Under the pieces are notes generated by a model that was not told where the DNA came from, ran no database searches, and was given only the letters and a program-made list of their open reading frames with translations. A DNA stretch of 64,000 bases, from positions 124,001 through 188,000 of the forward strand of contig JAIXSY010000041.1 of NCBI GenBank assembly GCA_027484445.1, given 5' to 3'. The position numbers and the translations under genes are program-made. This stretch comes from Verrucomicrobiaceae bacterium. Its GTDB lineage: Bacteria; Verrucomicrobiota; Verrucomicrobiia; Verrucomicrobiales; Verrucomicrobiaceae. Positions 27,354 to 35,952 of this stretch are shown here, one piece after another; positions within the stretch are counted from its first letter, which is position 1; the number at the start of each line of letters is the position of its first letter.

Positions 27354-28394
27354 ATGCGCCTTTTTTCCTACCTCCTCCTTGCCCTCGCTGGGCCGCTTTC
27401 CCCCTTCAGCTCCACCTTGGCGCAGTCGCCGAGTGCTTCGCCGACAGACTCACTGCCACCTCACATCACACGCCTAACCTGGTTTGGAGAGCGCGCAGAT
27501 TGGCGGCACGATGGCAAACGCTTCGTCTTTCTGAATCGCGCCTATGGCGATGTCTATGAGTATGACTTCGACACCAAGCGCATCACGCCCTGCACGGATC
27601 ATTTCAAGCACTTCGGTTTCGTCAGGGCTCTTTACCTGAGCAATGGCAACCTGCTGCTCAGCGGACCCAAGGACAACTTTGATCGCACCGACAAGCAAGA
27701 CCGCCAGCGCGCTCGCGATGCCAGTCAACTCTATGTGCTGGACAAGTCCTTCACTCAGCCACCCGTGCCACTCGGCGTGCAGTGCAACGAAGGTCCTGCC
27801 GTCTCTCGCCATCGACTCCGCATCGCGTGGACGCATGGTGAGCAGGATCATATCTCGGTCGCAGACCTAGCCGAGGTCGATGGCAAGCTACAGCTGCAAA
27901 ACGCACGCGTTGTCCTGCGCACCTCGGATTTCCCGGAGAGCGAGCGTCCACGGAAATGGATCGAGACGCAGAACTTTGTCCCCCCGAATGACTCGCAGCT
28001 CACCATCACGGCCTATGAAATCCAAGGCAGCGAAAACACCGAAACCTACCTCTTTGACCTGGAGAACCGCCGACTGACGAACCTGAGCCGTTCCTCCGAC
28101 CGCTATGAGGAATGCGAAGGCATCTTCCCCGACGGCAAATTCACGCTCGTAGAAAGCGCCGAGCGGCAGCATCGCTGGCCTCTGGTGGATCTCTACCGGC
28201 TATCGCTGGATGGCAGTGGCACGAAGCAGCGACTCACCTTCTTCACCGAGGTTCGCGACTGGAAAGCCGCTGAAGGCACCATCAGCGATGACGGGCGCTT
28301 CATGCTTTTTCAGGACGGACGCGGTGGCATGGAGGCAGGACAGGGCTTCAGCATTTACCTCTATGACTTCGAGAAAGCCGCAGCCGCGCGCTGA
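27354..28394 (+). CDS. Secreted TolB-like/PD40 beta-propeller protein
   Basis: 346 residues. The ATG at 27354 starts a signal peptide (RLFSYLLLALAGPLSPFSSTLAQS). The mature protein is made of repeated strands typical of WD40-like PD40 blades: DWRHDGKRFVFLNRAYGDVYEYDFD, YLSNGNLLLSGP, SQLTITAYEIQGSENTETYLFDLEN, YEECEGIFPDGKFTLVES and GTISDDGRFMLFQDGRGG. No catalytic domain is fused to it. Such propellers bind proteins or sugars in the periplasm; the partner is unknown. It is in the same direction as the LamG-PSD1 gene, 169 bases downstream; that gap holds no supported gene. Confidence 0.78.
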   Translation: MRLFSYLLLALAGPLSPFSSTLAQSPSASPTDSLPPHITRLTWFGERADWRHDGKRFVFLNRAYGDVYEYDFDTKRITPCTDHFKHFGFVRALYLSNGNLLLSGPKDNFDRTDKQDRQRARDASQLYVLDKSFTQPPVPLGVQCNEGPAVSRHRLRIAWTHGEQDHISVADLAEVDGKLQLQNARVVLRTSDFPESERPRKWIETQNFVPPNDSQLTITAYEIQGSENTETYLFDLENRRLTNLSRSSDRYEECEGIFPDGKFTLVESAERQHRWPLVDLYRLSLDGSGTKQRLTFFTEVRDWKAAEGTISDDGRFMLFQDGRGGMEAGQGFSIYLYDFEKAAAAR

Positions 28395-28430
28395 TCGAGT
28401 CTGCCCACTTTCCAGCAGGGCTTAGCGGTT

Positions 28431-28868
28431 CTAGACAGAAGCAGAAGTCGATTCGGCAGAACGGGGACAGGCCCACAGCAGCGTGACGCCAATGAGGAAG
28501 CAGCCCACGCTGTCCATCAGCGTCCACCACAGCGGCAGCGGGCATTGCAGATCAATCGAGAGATACGCAGGTCCCGCGATGACCATGATCCAGCCGCACA
28601 TTCTCACGAGCGGCTGATAGCGCTCCAGGTCCCGTGAGATGCCCCAGATCAGCGCCGCGATCACGACGTAGGCGAAGCCGGCATTGCCTGACAAATAGAC
28701 GACAAGCGGCGTGATGGGTTGTTTGCCATACCCCATGAACCACGCGAACTTTTGAAACGCCATCTCCGGCAGCAGCGCTCCTGGCAAGCCCGTGAGCAAG
28801 ATGGCGATCATGAGGCGCAGCATCCAAAGCTGCACGCGTGGGCGGCATTTATGATTGGTAGATGACAT
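28431..28868 (-). CDS. Four-span membrane protein of unknown function
   Basis: 145 residues from the ATG at 28868. Predicted membrane segments: MLRLMIAILLTGLPGALLP, PLVVYLSGNAGFAYVVIAALIWG, MCGWIMVIAGPAYLSI and MDSVGCFLIGVTLLWAC. The layout (short basic N-terminus, four helices, tiny tails) resembles small DoxX- or DUF-type integral proteins, but no family could be named. Isolated gene, convergent with the propeller gene. The 169 bases upstream (28869-29037) hold nothing recognised. Confidence 0.7.
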   Translation of the reverse strand: MSSTNHKCRPRVQLWMLRLMIAILLTGLPGALLPEMAFQKFAWFMGYGKQPITPLVVYLSGNAGFAYVVIAALIWGISRDLERYQPLVRMCGWIMVIAGPAYLSIDLQCPLPLWWTLMDSVGCFLIGVTLLWACPRSAESTSASV

Positions 28869-29037
28869 GATGCTGAGGAACCAAGCTTTGGAGCATAATG
28901 GCTCTTTCCGACAGGTCCACGACAAGGCACCGCCAGCCGTGAAACAACCGAGGCTGTCCTTCGCCACCCACCCTGGCGGTTCTAGCCTGAGCATGGATCC
29001 ATAGAAACAATCGCGCGCTCATTCCTTTGAGCCGCAT

Positions 29038-31458
29038 TTATGAGCCCGTGGAGTGAGCTTGGGAGCCGGGGCGGCGGGCAGGCTGGAGATCGCGAGACAA
29101 CCCGTCAAGCAGGTGCTTGCTGAAGAACTCCATGCGCATCCGCAGGCCGTAGCTGGAGGACGATTCCAACGCGGCGCAGTGACCACCGCCGATGATGGGC
29201 ATGAACTCGAATGTCTTTCCTGCCTTCTGCAAGGCACCGACGACCTGCAGGGTGCTGGCGGGATCGACATTGGTATCGAGCTCACCCGTGGTGAGAAAGA
29301 GATGTCCTTTCAACTTGGCGGCATCGGCCACGTTCGAGCTGCGCACATACGCTTCATCCACAGGCCAGCCCATGAAATATTCATTCCACCAGATCATGTT
29401 CATGCGGTTGTCATGCGCGCCGCTGTCAGCAAAAGCCGCGTGGTAAAAGTCATTGTAGTCCAGCAAGGCCCGCATGGCATTCGCACCACCTGCGCTGCCA
29501 CCCGTGATGCCCACTCGGCTCAGATCCATCCACGGGCGCGTTTCCGCCGCTGCTTTGATCCAGGCGATGCGGTCGGGGAAGCCTGCATCCTTGAAGTTCT
29601 TCCAGCACCAGTCATGAAAAGCCTTGCCGCGATGGTTCGTGCCCATGCCATCGGCCTGCACCACGATGAAGCCCAGCTCGGCGAGCTGCCGCTGTTTGGA
29701 ATACAGGCCAAACTTCTTGGGCGCGGAGGCACTTGGAGGCCCGGCATACACAGACTCGATCACAGGATACTTCTTCGCCGGATCGAGATGCGAGGGTTTG
29801 AAAATGACCCCGTGGATGTCGGTCTTGCCATCGCGACCTTTCGCGATGTAGCGCTCCGGCATCTGCCAGCCTGTTGCCAGCAGTGCGGTGGTGTCAGCCT
29901 TTTCCAAAGCACAAACCAAGCTGCCATCCTTGCTTGAGCGCAGCTCCATGACCGGTGCGGCATCAGCACGCGAGTAAGTGTCGATGAACCATGTCTTGTC
30001 TGGAGAAAACTGCACGCGGTGATCGCCATCACCCTGCGTGAGCTGCACGAAGCCGGTGCCGTCGAGATTCACGCGGCAGAGGTGCTGTTGATACGGATCT
30101 TCGGCAGGCTGCAAGCCGGAGGCCATGAACCACACCTGGCGCTGCTCCTCATCCACACGCAGCACTTTGCGCACCACCCATTCACCCTTGGTGACCTGCC
30201 GCTTCACCTTCCCGGTCTTCTTTTCATAGAGCCAAAGATGCGCCCAGCCGCTGCGTTCGCTCATCCAGAGCACCTCGCCGGTTTTGTGCAGCCAGTGCTG
30301 GTAGGATTTAGCGAAGTAGTCGATGAAGGTCTTGCTCCTCTCCTCGACCACGGTCCGCGCTTTTCCCGTCTTGGCATCGACGGCGATGATGCGGAAGAGC
30401 TGGTGCCCGCGCTGATTGTAGTCGAAGTAAAACTCGCTGCCATCCGGTGCCCAACGGGCACGCAGATCCGACTTGGTAGCGTAGGGGTTGGGGAACAATT
30501 CATCATGGATGACGACGCCCTTCTTCTCGCTCACACGAAACAGCACCGGCACGGCTTTTGGCAAGACATCACCCGCCTTGAAGTAATCCAGCACCTTCAA
30601 TTTCGGCTGCACGGAATCCTTGGGCGATGATTCCACGATGGTTAGTTTCCGCCGCTCCACATCCACCACGCCTGGCACCATGAATGACTGCGAGTCCGGC
30701 GACCAGCTCACGCTGCCCATGAAGGCGGCCTTGGCAGGCAGCTGACATTCGATCTCCACTTTTTGTTGGGTCTTCTGATCGAGCAAAAAAACGCGATTGC
30801 CTTTAAAACTGACAACCCACCGCTTGTCCGGGGACAGGCCCTTTACCGGCACCTTGGCCGCTGTAGGCGGCTTGCCATCAATGATGATTTCCTCGCCATC
30901 CTCGTTGATGACCATGATAGCCACCGCTTTTTTGGTCTGGGTGTCCTCAAACCACCAGCGCGCATCCTTGGCCGTGTCCTTCGTCACCTTCTCTCCGGTC
31001 TGCAAGGTGCCCTTGCTGATGCGCTTGCCGTAGGGATCGAACCAGAACAGCTCCAGTTTTTCCTTCCACTGATTCACAAACGTGACCTTGAGCGGCAGCG
31101 TGTCCTTGGGCGAAAAGCCCGTCGTCCAAACACCGTCCTTGGAACTGCGGCGACTCGGCGGCGGCGGCAAATCAAGCGCCTCCCGCGTCGCGGCCGTCTT
31201 GCGCTGTGCGTTGCCTGCTTTGATCAAGACGAACTCACCTTTGCCATCCGCCGTCTGCCGTTGATACCAAAAGCTCCGCCCATCCGGCAACCAATGCGGA
31301 GCGACGTTTTCATTGAGCACTTTTTTCTCCCATAGTTTCGGCATCGCGAGCGCTTCCTCGATGGTGGCCGCTGCTGCGCTGCCTACAAGCAAGGCGCAGA
31401 TGGCCGCGATCACACTTCGATACGAAGTTTGGATGACTGTCTTTATGGTTAAGCTCAT
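29038..31458 (-). CDS. S9 family prolyl oligopeptidase/dipeptidyl peptidase IV-type
   Basis: 806 residues; the ATG at 31458 gives a signal peptide (VIAAICALLVGSAAAATIEE). The N-terminal part is a DPP IV-type beta-propeller (GRSFWYQRQTADGKGEFVLI, LSPDKRWVVSFKGNRVFLLD, SWSPDSQSFMVPGVVD, RWAPDGSEFYFDYNQRGHQLF). The C-terminal alpha/beta-hydrolase has the nucleophile Ser655 in GITGGSAGGANAM, a likely acid in DTNVDPASTL and the histidine in IIGGGHCAAL. The GGSAGG elbow replaces the usual GWSYGG of DPP IV, as in several bacterial S9 peptidases. Role: exported cleavage of peptides, often after proline. The minus-strand gene before it (ends at 31537) may share its transcript. Confidence 0.9.
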   Translation of the reverse strand: MSLTIKTVIQTSYRSVIAAICALLVGSAAAATIEEALAMPKLWEKKVLNENVAPHWLPDGRSFWYQRQTADGKGEFVLIKAGNAQRKTAATREALDLPPPPSRRSSKDGVWTTGFSPKDTLPLKVTFVNQWKEKLELFWFDPYGKRISKGTLQTGEKVTKDTAKDARWWFEDTQTKKAVAIMVINEDGEEIIIDGKPPTAAKVPVKGLSPDKRWVVSFKGNRVFLLDQKTQQKVEIECQLPAKAAFMGSVSWSPDSQSFMVPGVVDVERRKLTIVESSPKDSVQPKLKVLDYFKAGDVLPKAVPVLFRVSEKKGVVIHDELFPNPYATKSDLRARWAPDGSEFYFDYNQRGHQLFRIIAVDAKTGKARTVVEERSKTFIDYFAKSYQHWLHKTGEVLWMSERSGWAHLWLYEKKTGKVKRQVTKGEWVVRKVLRVDEEQRQVWFMASGLQPAEDPYQQHLCRVNLDGTGFVQLTQGDGDHRVQFSPDKTWFIDTYSRADAAPVMELRSSKDGSLVCALEKADTTALLATGWQMPERYIAKGRDGKTDIHGVIFKPSHLDPAKKYPVIESVYAGPPSASAPKKFGLYSKQRQLAELGFIVVQADGMGTNHRGKAFHDWCWKNFKDAGFPDRIAWIKAAAETRPWMDLSRVGITGGSAGGANAMRALLDYNDFYHAAFADSGAHDNRMNMIWWNEYFMGWPVDEAYVRSSNVADAAKLKGHLFLTTGELDTNVDPASTLQVVGALQKAGKTFEFMPIIGGGHCAALESSSSYGLRMRMEFFSKHLLDGLSRDLQPARRPGSQAHSTGS

Positions 31459-31536
31459 ATCAGGTATTGGCGCAGATCCTCCGTCGTCAGCTCGCTGAGA
31501 TAGAGTCATGCCGGAGCCAGTCTTTCATGCAACATC

Positions 31537-32472
31537 TCACCGCGTCGTCATCGGTCCCATTTTCACGACTTCGAGGTCTTTGCCCTTCACTTTGCGGATG
31601 GGCAACAGTTCCTCGTGGTTCCAGCGATCATCGGGGGCACCGCTGATGAACCAGTCGCCGCCGTTGTCGGCGAGGATCATGCCGTGCGTTTTGAGGCCTT
31701 CGAGGATCACTTTGGCCGCGCCGGTGAACTTCGAGGTGTCAAAGCTGGCCTTCAATCGCACACGCATGCCCATGGGCGGCAGTTTCTCATCCTTGTGCGG
31801 ACTGGCGAAGTGCGTGGCGGGCGGCACATAAGCGCGGCGGCTTTTTTTCACGGTGAAGCGCAGCGCGTGCGTGAGCTTTTTCGTGCCGCAGATCTCATCG
31901 TAGCGAGCGAGGCCGGGCAAGATCGGCAAACCGGCTGCATCGGCGCTCGTCCAGCCGGCGGGACGCGGCTTGGGGTTCTTCAAATCGAAGATGCTGCCGC
32001 TGTAGGCATTCCACGACTTGCCACCGTCGATGGGAAAAGCGCGGTAGATCTCATAGAGCTTCCAGTTGTCCTTATCGAGCACGAGTACATGGCGGTCGCC
32101 ATCGCTTTCAGGGCCGCCTTCGATCCAGGCATCTGGCGGGATGGGATACGGGCCAGGATCGCTCTCGTCTTTGGCTTCATTGAAGTGGATCGGCACCTTC
32201 GGCTGGTCGCCACTCACGACGTAATACGGAATCCCACCGGGCTGCCCCTGCCACACCACGCCAAAGTCCTCATGCAGCCCCGTCTCCGCGCCGATGGAAG
32301 CAATGATCGCATCGCTGAGCGGATCGACTTCATCCTTCGACACATCGCGATTCCATTCATCATTCGCCGGCATGAGCAAAGCGCCGCCGAGATCGGCATT
32401 CGGGCCGGTTTTGAGCTGTGGCTGCTGAGCCAGCGCAGTGCTAGCAAGGAGAAGGCAAAGGATGGGTTTCAT
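31537..32472 (-). CDS. Secreted protein of unknown function
   Basis: 311 residues from the ATG at 32472 with a signal peptide (KPILCLLLASTALAQQ). The body carries short conserved-looking blocks: MPANDEWNRDVSKDEVDPLSD, DFGVVWQGQPGGIPYYVV, HVLVLDKDNWKLYEIYRAFP, SWNAYSGSIFDL, ADAAGLPILPGLARYDEI, ALRFTVKKSRRAYVPPATH, MGMRVRLKASFD and THGMILADNGGDWFISGAPDD. From memory these match an unnamed secreted family widespread in Actinobacteria, Acidobacteria and Planctomycetes; no enzyme activity is known to me. It precedes the S9 peptidase on the same strand by 78 bases. Confidence 0.75.
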   Translation of the reverse strand: MKPILCLLLASTALAQQPQLKTGPNADLGGALLMPANDEWNRDVSKDEVDPLSDAIIASIGAETGLHEDFGVVWQGQPGGIPYYVVSGDQPKVPIHFNEAKDESDPGPYPIPPDAWIEGGPESDGDRHVLVLDKDNWKLYEIYRAFPIDGGKSWNAYSGSIFDLKNPKPRPAGWTSADAAGLPILPGLARYDEICGTKKLTHALRFTVKKSRRAYVPPATHFASPHKDEKLPPMGMRVRLKASFDTSKFTGAAKVILEGLKTHGMILADNGGDWFISGAPDDRWNHEELLPIRKVKGKDLEVVKMGPMTTR

Positions 32473-32537
32473 GGCGGCCTGCTTCAAACGATGCTCAGCA
32501 GCCTACTCACTCAGCAATCGGCTGAAATGCCACCGCC

Positions 32538-32705
32538 TTAGCTTCTCAGCGCGTTGGTCAGCTCATCTAACTTGTTCAGCACATCCTGCATCTGGCTCTG
32601 GTTTCATCTGCCATCGGCCCCTTGACCCAGCGTGCTCACGCCATTGCCGTTGTTGCGGGTTTGAGCCAAAGCATTCGCGATGGCCAGGTTGAGGTCATTG
32701 ATCAT
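32538..32705 (-). pseudogene. Small gene interrupted by an in-frame TGA
   Basis: From the ATG at 32705 the frame reads INDLNLAIANALAQTRNNG, then VSTLGQGADGR, stops at TGA (32606-32604) and continues in the same frame as NQSQMQDVLNKLDELTNALRS to TAA (32540-32538). The composition is even on both sides of the stop (Asn/Gln/Leu-rich, helical, heptad-like), so one nonsense change in a small coiled-coil gene explains it best. Upstream of the ATG the frame stays open (ADIQQRA) but soon enters a low-complexity repeat, so the true start may be lost. The family was not recognised. Readthrough or a sequencing error are alternatives. Confidence 0.5.
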
Positions 32706-32740
32706 CGCTCGCTGCTGGATGTCGGCATGGAGCGAGGTTT

Positions 32741-32815
32741 GGTTCTTGGTTCTTGGTTCTTGGTTCTTGGTTGGTTCTGGCTCGGCCCCTCTTCTGAACA
32801 AAGAACAAGGAACGA
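32741..32815. repeat. GGTTCTT heptad repeat with an inverted GAACAAGGAAC motif
   Basis: Four perfect copies of the heptad GGTTCTT (32741-32768), then GGTTGGTTCTGG, a C-rich spacer, and the oppositely oriented motif GAACAAGGAAC (32803-32813). The same 11-mer appears at 44923-44933 in the repeat array beside the four-helix-bundle gene, which suggests one dispersed repeat family. Confidence 0.7.
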
Positions 32816-33035
32816 AGATGCGTGCGCTCATCCACGTAGAGGCTTCCAGGTGGATTGATCCCAGTTCATGCGAAGCAGCGGGTGAAGGGCTGAGAGCAGA
32901 CAGGAGCGCGAACACTCTTGAGAAGCGGTCAGGAGTGCCCGCTCTCGCATGAAATTTCATAAGGTGAGGCGCCGACGTCCGTTTCGGCCCAGCCTTGTGC
33001 CCGCGCAGCAGGCGATCTCAGCAACGGCCTCATGA

Positions 33036-34121
33036 TCAGGGAATACTTCGACGCCCGATGGAACCGCCCCGAACAAACTTCGCATGAATGACGGTTCTTT
33101 CCAAGCGCTTGGGTCGCTTGGGCAGCTCTCGAATCCAGCGCACCATGCTGCGAACGTGAGGAGCCACCGGCCAGTTCAAATGCGCCAGTTCGAAGTTGTA
33201 AAAGGAGTGGATGGGATCTGGCAGCAGATTGACCAAGGAAACCTCCTCTGGAACTCGACGCCCCTGCTGGGCGAGAAAAAGAAGAATGGGCCCTACGCAC
33301 TCTGGCTCGACGACCACGAGAGCACTGGGAGGCGTGGCCACGAACAAGGCCGACAGCAGATCCTGCAACCCACGTGGGGTGGGCTCCCAGTCCGGCACAT
33401 TGTAATGTGCCGTGGCGTTGATGCCCTGTTGGCGCAGGCAGTCGAGGAAGATCAACGCTTTTTTGCTGAGCTCTGGCTGTCTCCAGCTCGGTGGGCAGAT
33501 CAGCACAATCTGCCGATGACCCAAGCTGGTGAGCAAGTGCACCAACATTTCTAGGCTAGGGCTGAGGTTGGTGATGGAGCCCGCGAGCGGAAGATCCTCA
33601 AAACTACCCCCTATGGCAAAGACGGGCAAAGCTAGCTTGGCTGCCATCTCCAGGATGTTTCGTTCGGCAGAATAGACGATCCACGCGTCTGCCTGACACT
33701 GCAGCATGTACTTGCGCACCTTCGCCGGAAGATGGCGGAGAGACTGAGTGGCTCGTGGGGCGATGAAGCAAGTATGTCCCAGCGACTCCAAGGCCTGGCT
33801 GATGCTATGGATGAGCTGGCGACTGTGCGTGTTGTCCTCCTCCAAAGGAGTCGGAATCAGAATCCCCACGCGCATTCCCGCCTTTAGTGAAGCTGGAGCA
33901 GAGGTGACGATCTGCCGATGACGCCCTGGGCCACCATGGACGATCTCTCCCGTGGCCTCCAGGAGCCGCAGAGCCGCCCTCAGCACATCGCGAGAGACCC
34001 CCAGCTCTGCCGCCAGCTGCCGGACCCCTGGCAGCACCCCGAGCCACCTGCCGCTGGCAAAGCCTTCGCGCAAATGACGAGCGGTGATTTCACTGAGCGA
34101 GGTGCGCAAGACGGGCTGCAT
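33036..34121 (-). CDS. GntR-type DNA-binding / LacI-type sensor hybrid regulator
   Basis: 361 residues from the ATG at 34121; an in-frame TTG at 34163 is the alternative. The N-terminus is a GntR winged helix: ITARHLREGFASGRW, LPGVRQLAAELGVSRDVLRAAL, LLEATGEI. The rest is a periplasmic-binding-protein-like LacI sensor domain: MRVGILIPTPLEEDN, LIHSISQALESLGHTC, DAWIVYSAERNILEMAA, VHLLTSLGHRQIVLICPPSW, FLDCLRQQGI and a PPSALVVVEPECVGPILLFL strand. Such hybrids are frequent in Verrucomicrobia and usually sense sugars. It is divergent from the HExxH protein gene (79 bases between starts), the most likely target along with itself. An inverted repeat sits directly before its start. Confidence 0.88.
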   Translation of the reverse strand: MQPVLRTSLSEITARHLREGFASGRWLGVLPGVRQLAAELGVSRDVLRAALRLLEATGEIVHGGPGRHRQIVTSAPASLKAGMRVGILIPTPLEEDNTHSRQLIHSISQALESLGHTCFIAPRATQSLRHLPAKVRKYMLQCQADAWIVYSAERNILEMAAKLALPVFAIGGSFEDLPLAGSITNLSPSLEMLVHLLTSLGHRQIVLICPPSWRQPELSKKALIFLDCLRQQGINATAHYNVPDWEPTPRGLQDLLSALFVATPPSALVVVEPECVGPILLFLAQQGRRVPEEVSLVNLLPDPIHSFYNFELAHLNWPVAPHVRSMVRWIRELPKRPKRLERTVIHAKFVRGGSIGRRSIP

Positions 34122-34127
34122 GGAACT

Positions 34128-34144
34128 GGCCGATTTTTTCGGCC
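34128..34144. promoter_or_regulatory. Inverted repeat before the regulator gene, possible operator
   Basis: GGCCGA (34128-34133), five T residues, then TCGGCC (34139-34144). It lies 7 bases upstream of the regulator ATG within the divergent intergenic region. It could be an autoregulatory operator or a short leader hairpin; no second copy was seen near the divergent gene. Confidence 0.35.
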
Positions 34145-34200
34145 TGTAGCACGATTGATTCAACTCGTCAGCAAGGTATCCATCCCAATTCTAGCGAGGA

Positions 34201-35826
34201 ATGTCCTCGGCCTCACTGCCCTCCCCCAAGATCCGAACCTTTGCCACCCTGACTGCAGGCTGGGTTGCCCTCGTGCTCATCCTTTCAGCGAGGTGGTGCC
34301 CGGCACAGATGCCACCCAAGGAATCTTCCCAGCGCGCCATCGCCAAATACCCTGACCTGGGGAAGGAGGGCAGTCTCTTCAACAACGAGTTCATGAGGCG
34401 CTGGCGGCTGCGCTCGGCGGAAAACCCCAGCTTTCACCTCGACAAGAACTGGCCCATGAAGCTTGCGGATGAAGTCGCAGAAGTCATCGGCAATTACGCG
34501 CCCAAACCAGAGATTGAATTCAAGGTGCTGCTCATCATCAAGCGATTGAGCGACACCTACCATCCCCTCTTTCTTCCCGTGCGTGCAGAAATGACCGAGG
34601 AAGACATCACGGCAGCACGACACTGCTTTGAGTTTCAGACCCCTGACATGATCCATGAGGCTACCCAGGGTAAGGTCAAATTCATCCCCACGGTGATCGT
34701 GTCCTCCAAGCCGCTCCGCGTCTTCATGAGCTCTCAACTCGACAACGCTGAAGTTGAACCCGATGAGGTCATCAACGAACTGGCTGAGCTAACCAAACCT
34801 GGGGAGTATGACAGCGTGGGGTGCTACTACCTGCACTACGATCGCACCTCGGGCTACCGAGCCCCGCGCAAGATTTACGGCCTTGGCGGCTACAATGGGC
34901 GCGCGAGCGCTGGTATGTTCGCCATCAGCAGCGCTGGCAAAATGAATCCACGAGATGAGATTTATCTCCACGAATGGATGCACGGGATGGATGGCTTTTA
35001 TGGCAAAAAAGAAGGAGTCCGCCTACCGAAGGGCAACCTGCATGGCTCCGTCAACTACGCCGCTCATTACAATGAAGCGAAGGCCTGGCGGCCACAAGAT
35101 ACCTTCAAAGGCTACATGGAATGGTACAAGGACATTCTGAACTGCAAGGTTCCTGAGCCGGAGGGTGGTTTCTCAGGATATGGGGAGGCCGCGTGGAAAC
35201 ACGGCACCATTCGGGAAGCTGCCAAGCAGCTCGGACCACGCTTTCCGACCAGGGAACTCGAAATCGGAACCTATCCTGAATGGGTGCATGAGCTCATGCG
35301 AGGCAATCTGACGCGCGCGGAGCTCGGGGAATCCGAGCTCGCTCTGCCAGCCACACCGTGTGACATCGAAGCCAATCATCCGTCCTGGAAGTTGGAATCC
35401 TATACCAAAGCCCCCACCACCACGGCTAAATTCAGCCCTGCTGATGGAGGGTCTTTTACCCTGGAGTGCGAGCAGTCCGACAAGGCAACGATTGTTCATG
35501 AGGCCAAGCTTCAGCCCCGAGCCAACTACATCTTCACTGCAGAGGTCAAAACCACCCTCGTGAAAATCGAACAAGCAGGTGGCAAGCACGCGGTAAGACT
35601 CTTGGCTGGAGATTCGGAGACCTCCAAAGACTTGAGCGGTTCAGTGGACTGGACGCCTCTTGTGCTACCCTTCACCTTGACGGATGAGAAATCGACCATC
35701 ACGCTGCGCTTGATGATGGGCGGAGATGGCAGCCGCACCTCGGGGAAAGCGCAGTTTCGCAATGTCCGCCTCCAAAGAGTGGGCTATCCGGCCAAACGTC
35801 TCATCCGTGCTGTCCAAACCCAATAG
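34201..35826 (+). CDS. Predicted secreted HExxH metallopeptidase-like protein with C-terminal carbohydrate-binding-like domain
   Basis: 541 residues. An N-terminal signal (KIRTFATLTAGWVALVLILSARW) is followed by an unassigned domain and the zinc motif H-E-W-M-H at residues 257-261 in EIYLHEWMHGMDGFYG; a downstream NYAAHYNEAKAW could supply a third ligand. Around it are YDSVGCYYLHYDRTSGYRAPR and GRASAGMFAISSAGKMNPRDE. The last about 140 residues form a beta-rich module resembling CBM4/9-type carbohydrate-binding domains (FTLECEQSDKATIVHEAKL, ANYIFTAEVKT, STITLRLMMGGDG, AQFRNVRLQRV). Inferred role: export-dependent hydrolysis of a protein or glycoprotein. GAGGA abuts the ATG at 34201. It is divergent from the GntR-LacI regulator, which may control it. 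Confidence 0.75.
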   Translation: MSSASLPSPKIRTFATLTAGWVALVLILSARWCPAQMPPKESSQRAIAKYPDLGKEGSLFNNEFMRRWRLRSAENPSFHLDKNWPMKLADEVAEVIGNYAPKPEIEFKVLLIIKRLSDTYHPLFLPVRAEMTEEDITAARHCFEFQTPDMIHEATQGKVKFIPTVIVSSKPLRVFMSSQLDNAEVEPDEVINELAELTKPGEYDSVGCYYLHYDRTSGYRAPRKIYGLGGYNGRASAGMFAISSAGKMNPRDEIYLHEWMHGMDGFYGKKEGVRLPKGNLHGSVNYAAHYNEAKAWRPQDTFKGYMEWYKDILNCKVPEPEGGFSGYGEAAWKHGTIREAAKQLGPRFPTRELEIGTYPEWVHELMRGNLTRAELGESELALPATPCDIEANHPSWKLESYTKAPTTTAKFSPADGGSFTLECEQSDKATIVHEAKLQPRANYIFTAEVKTTLVKIEQAGGKHAVRLLAGDSETSKDLSGSVDWTPLVLPFTLTDEKSTITLRLMMGGDGSRTSGKAQFRNVRLQRVGYPAKRLIRAVQTQ

Positions 35827-35952
35827 AACGGCGGGCAGATGAGCCACGCCTTTTGAACAACAGTAGGTTCGTCATTCAAAGGCTGTGACCCAGCAGAGCC
35901 AAGTCCATTTTCGGACACCTTACTAACGATCGATGCAGACTGAGCGCTGATC

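Larger units (their letters stand above)
32473..33035. other. Gene-poor, repeat-bearing gap
   Basis: 563 bases between the secreted unknown and the GntR-LacI regulator. It holds the interrupted small gene and the GGTTCTT repeat described separately. The remaining 220 bases (32816-33035) show no supported gene, no clear promoter and no terminator. Confidence 0.55.

Noticed and set aside
32741..32768. CRISPR or VNTR of biological meaning on its own
   Set aside because: Four perfect 7-bp units with no spacers; treated as low-complexity repeat linked to the dispersed family.
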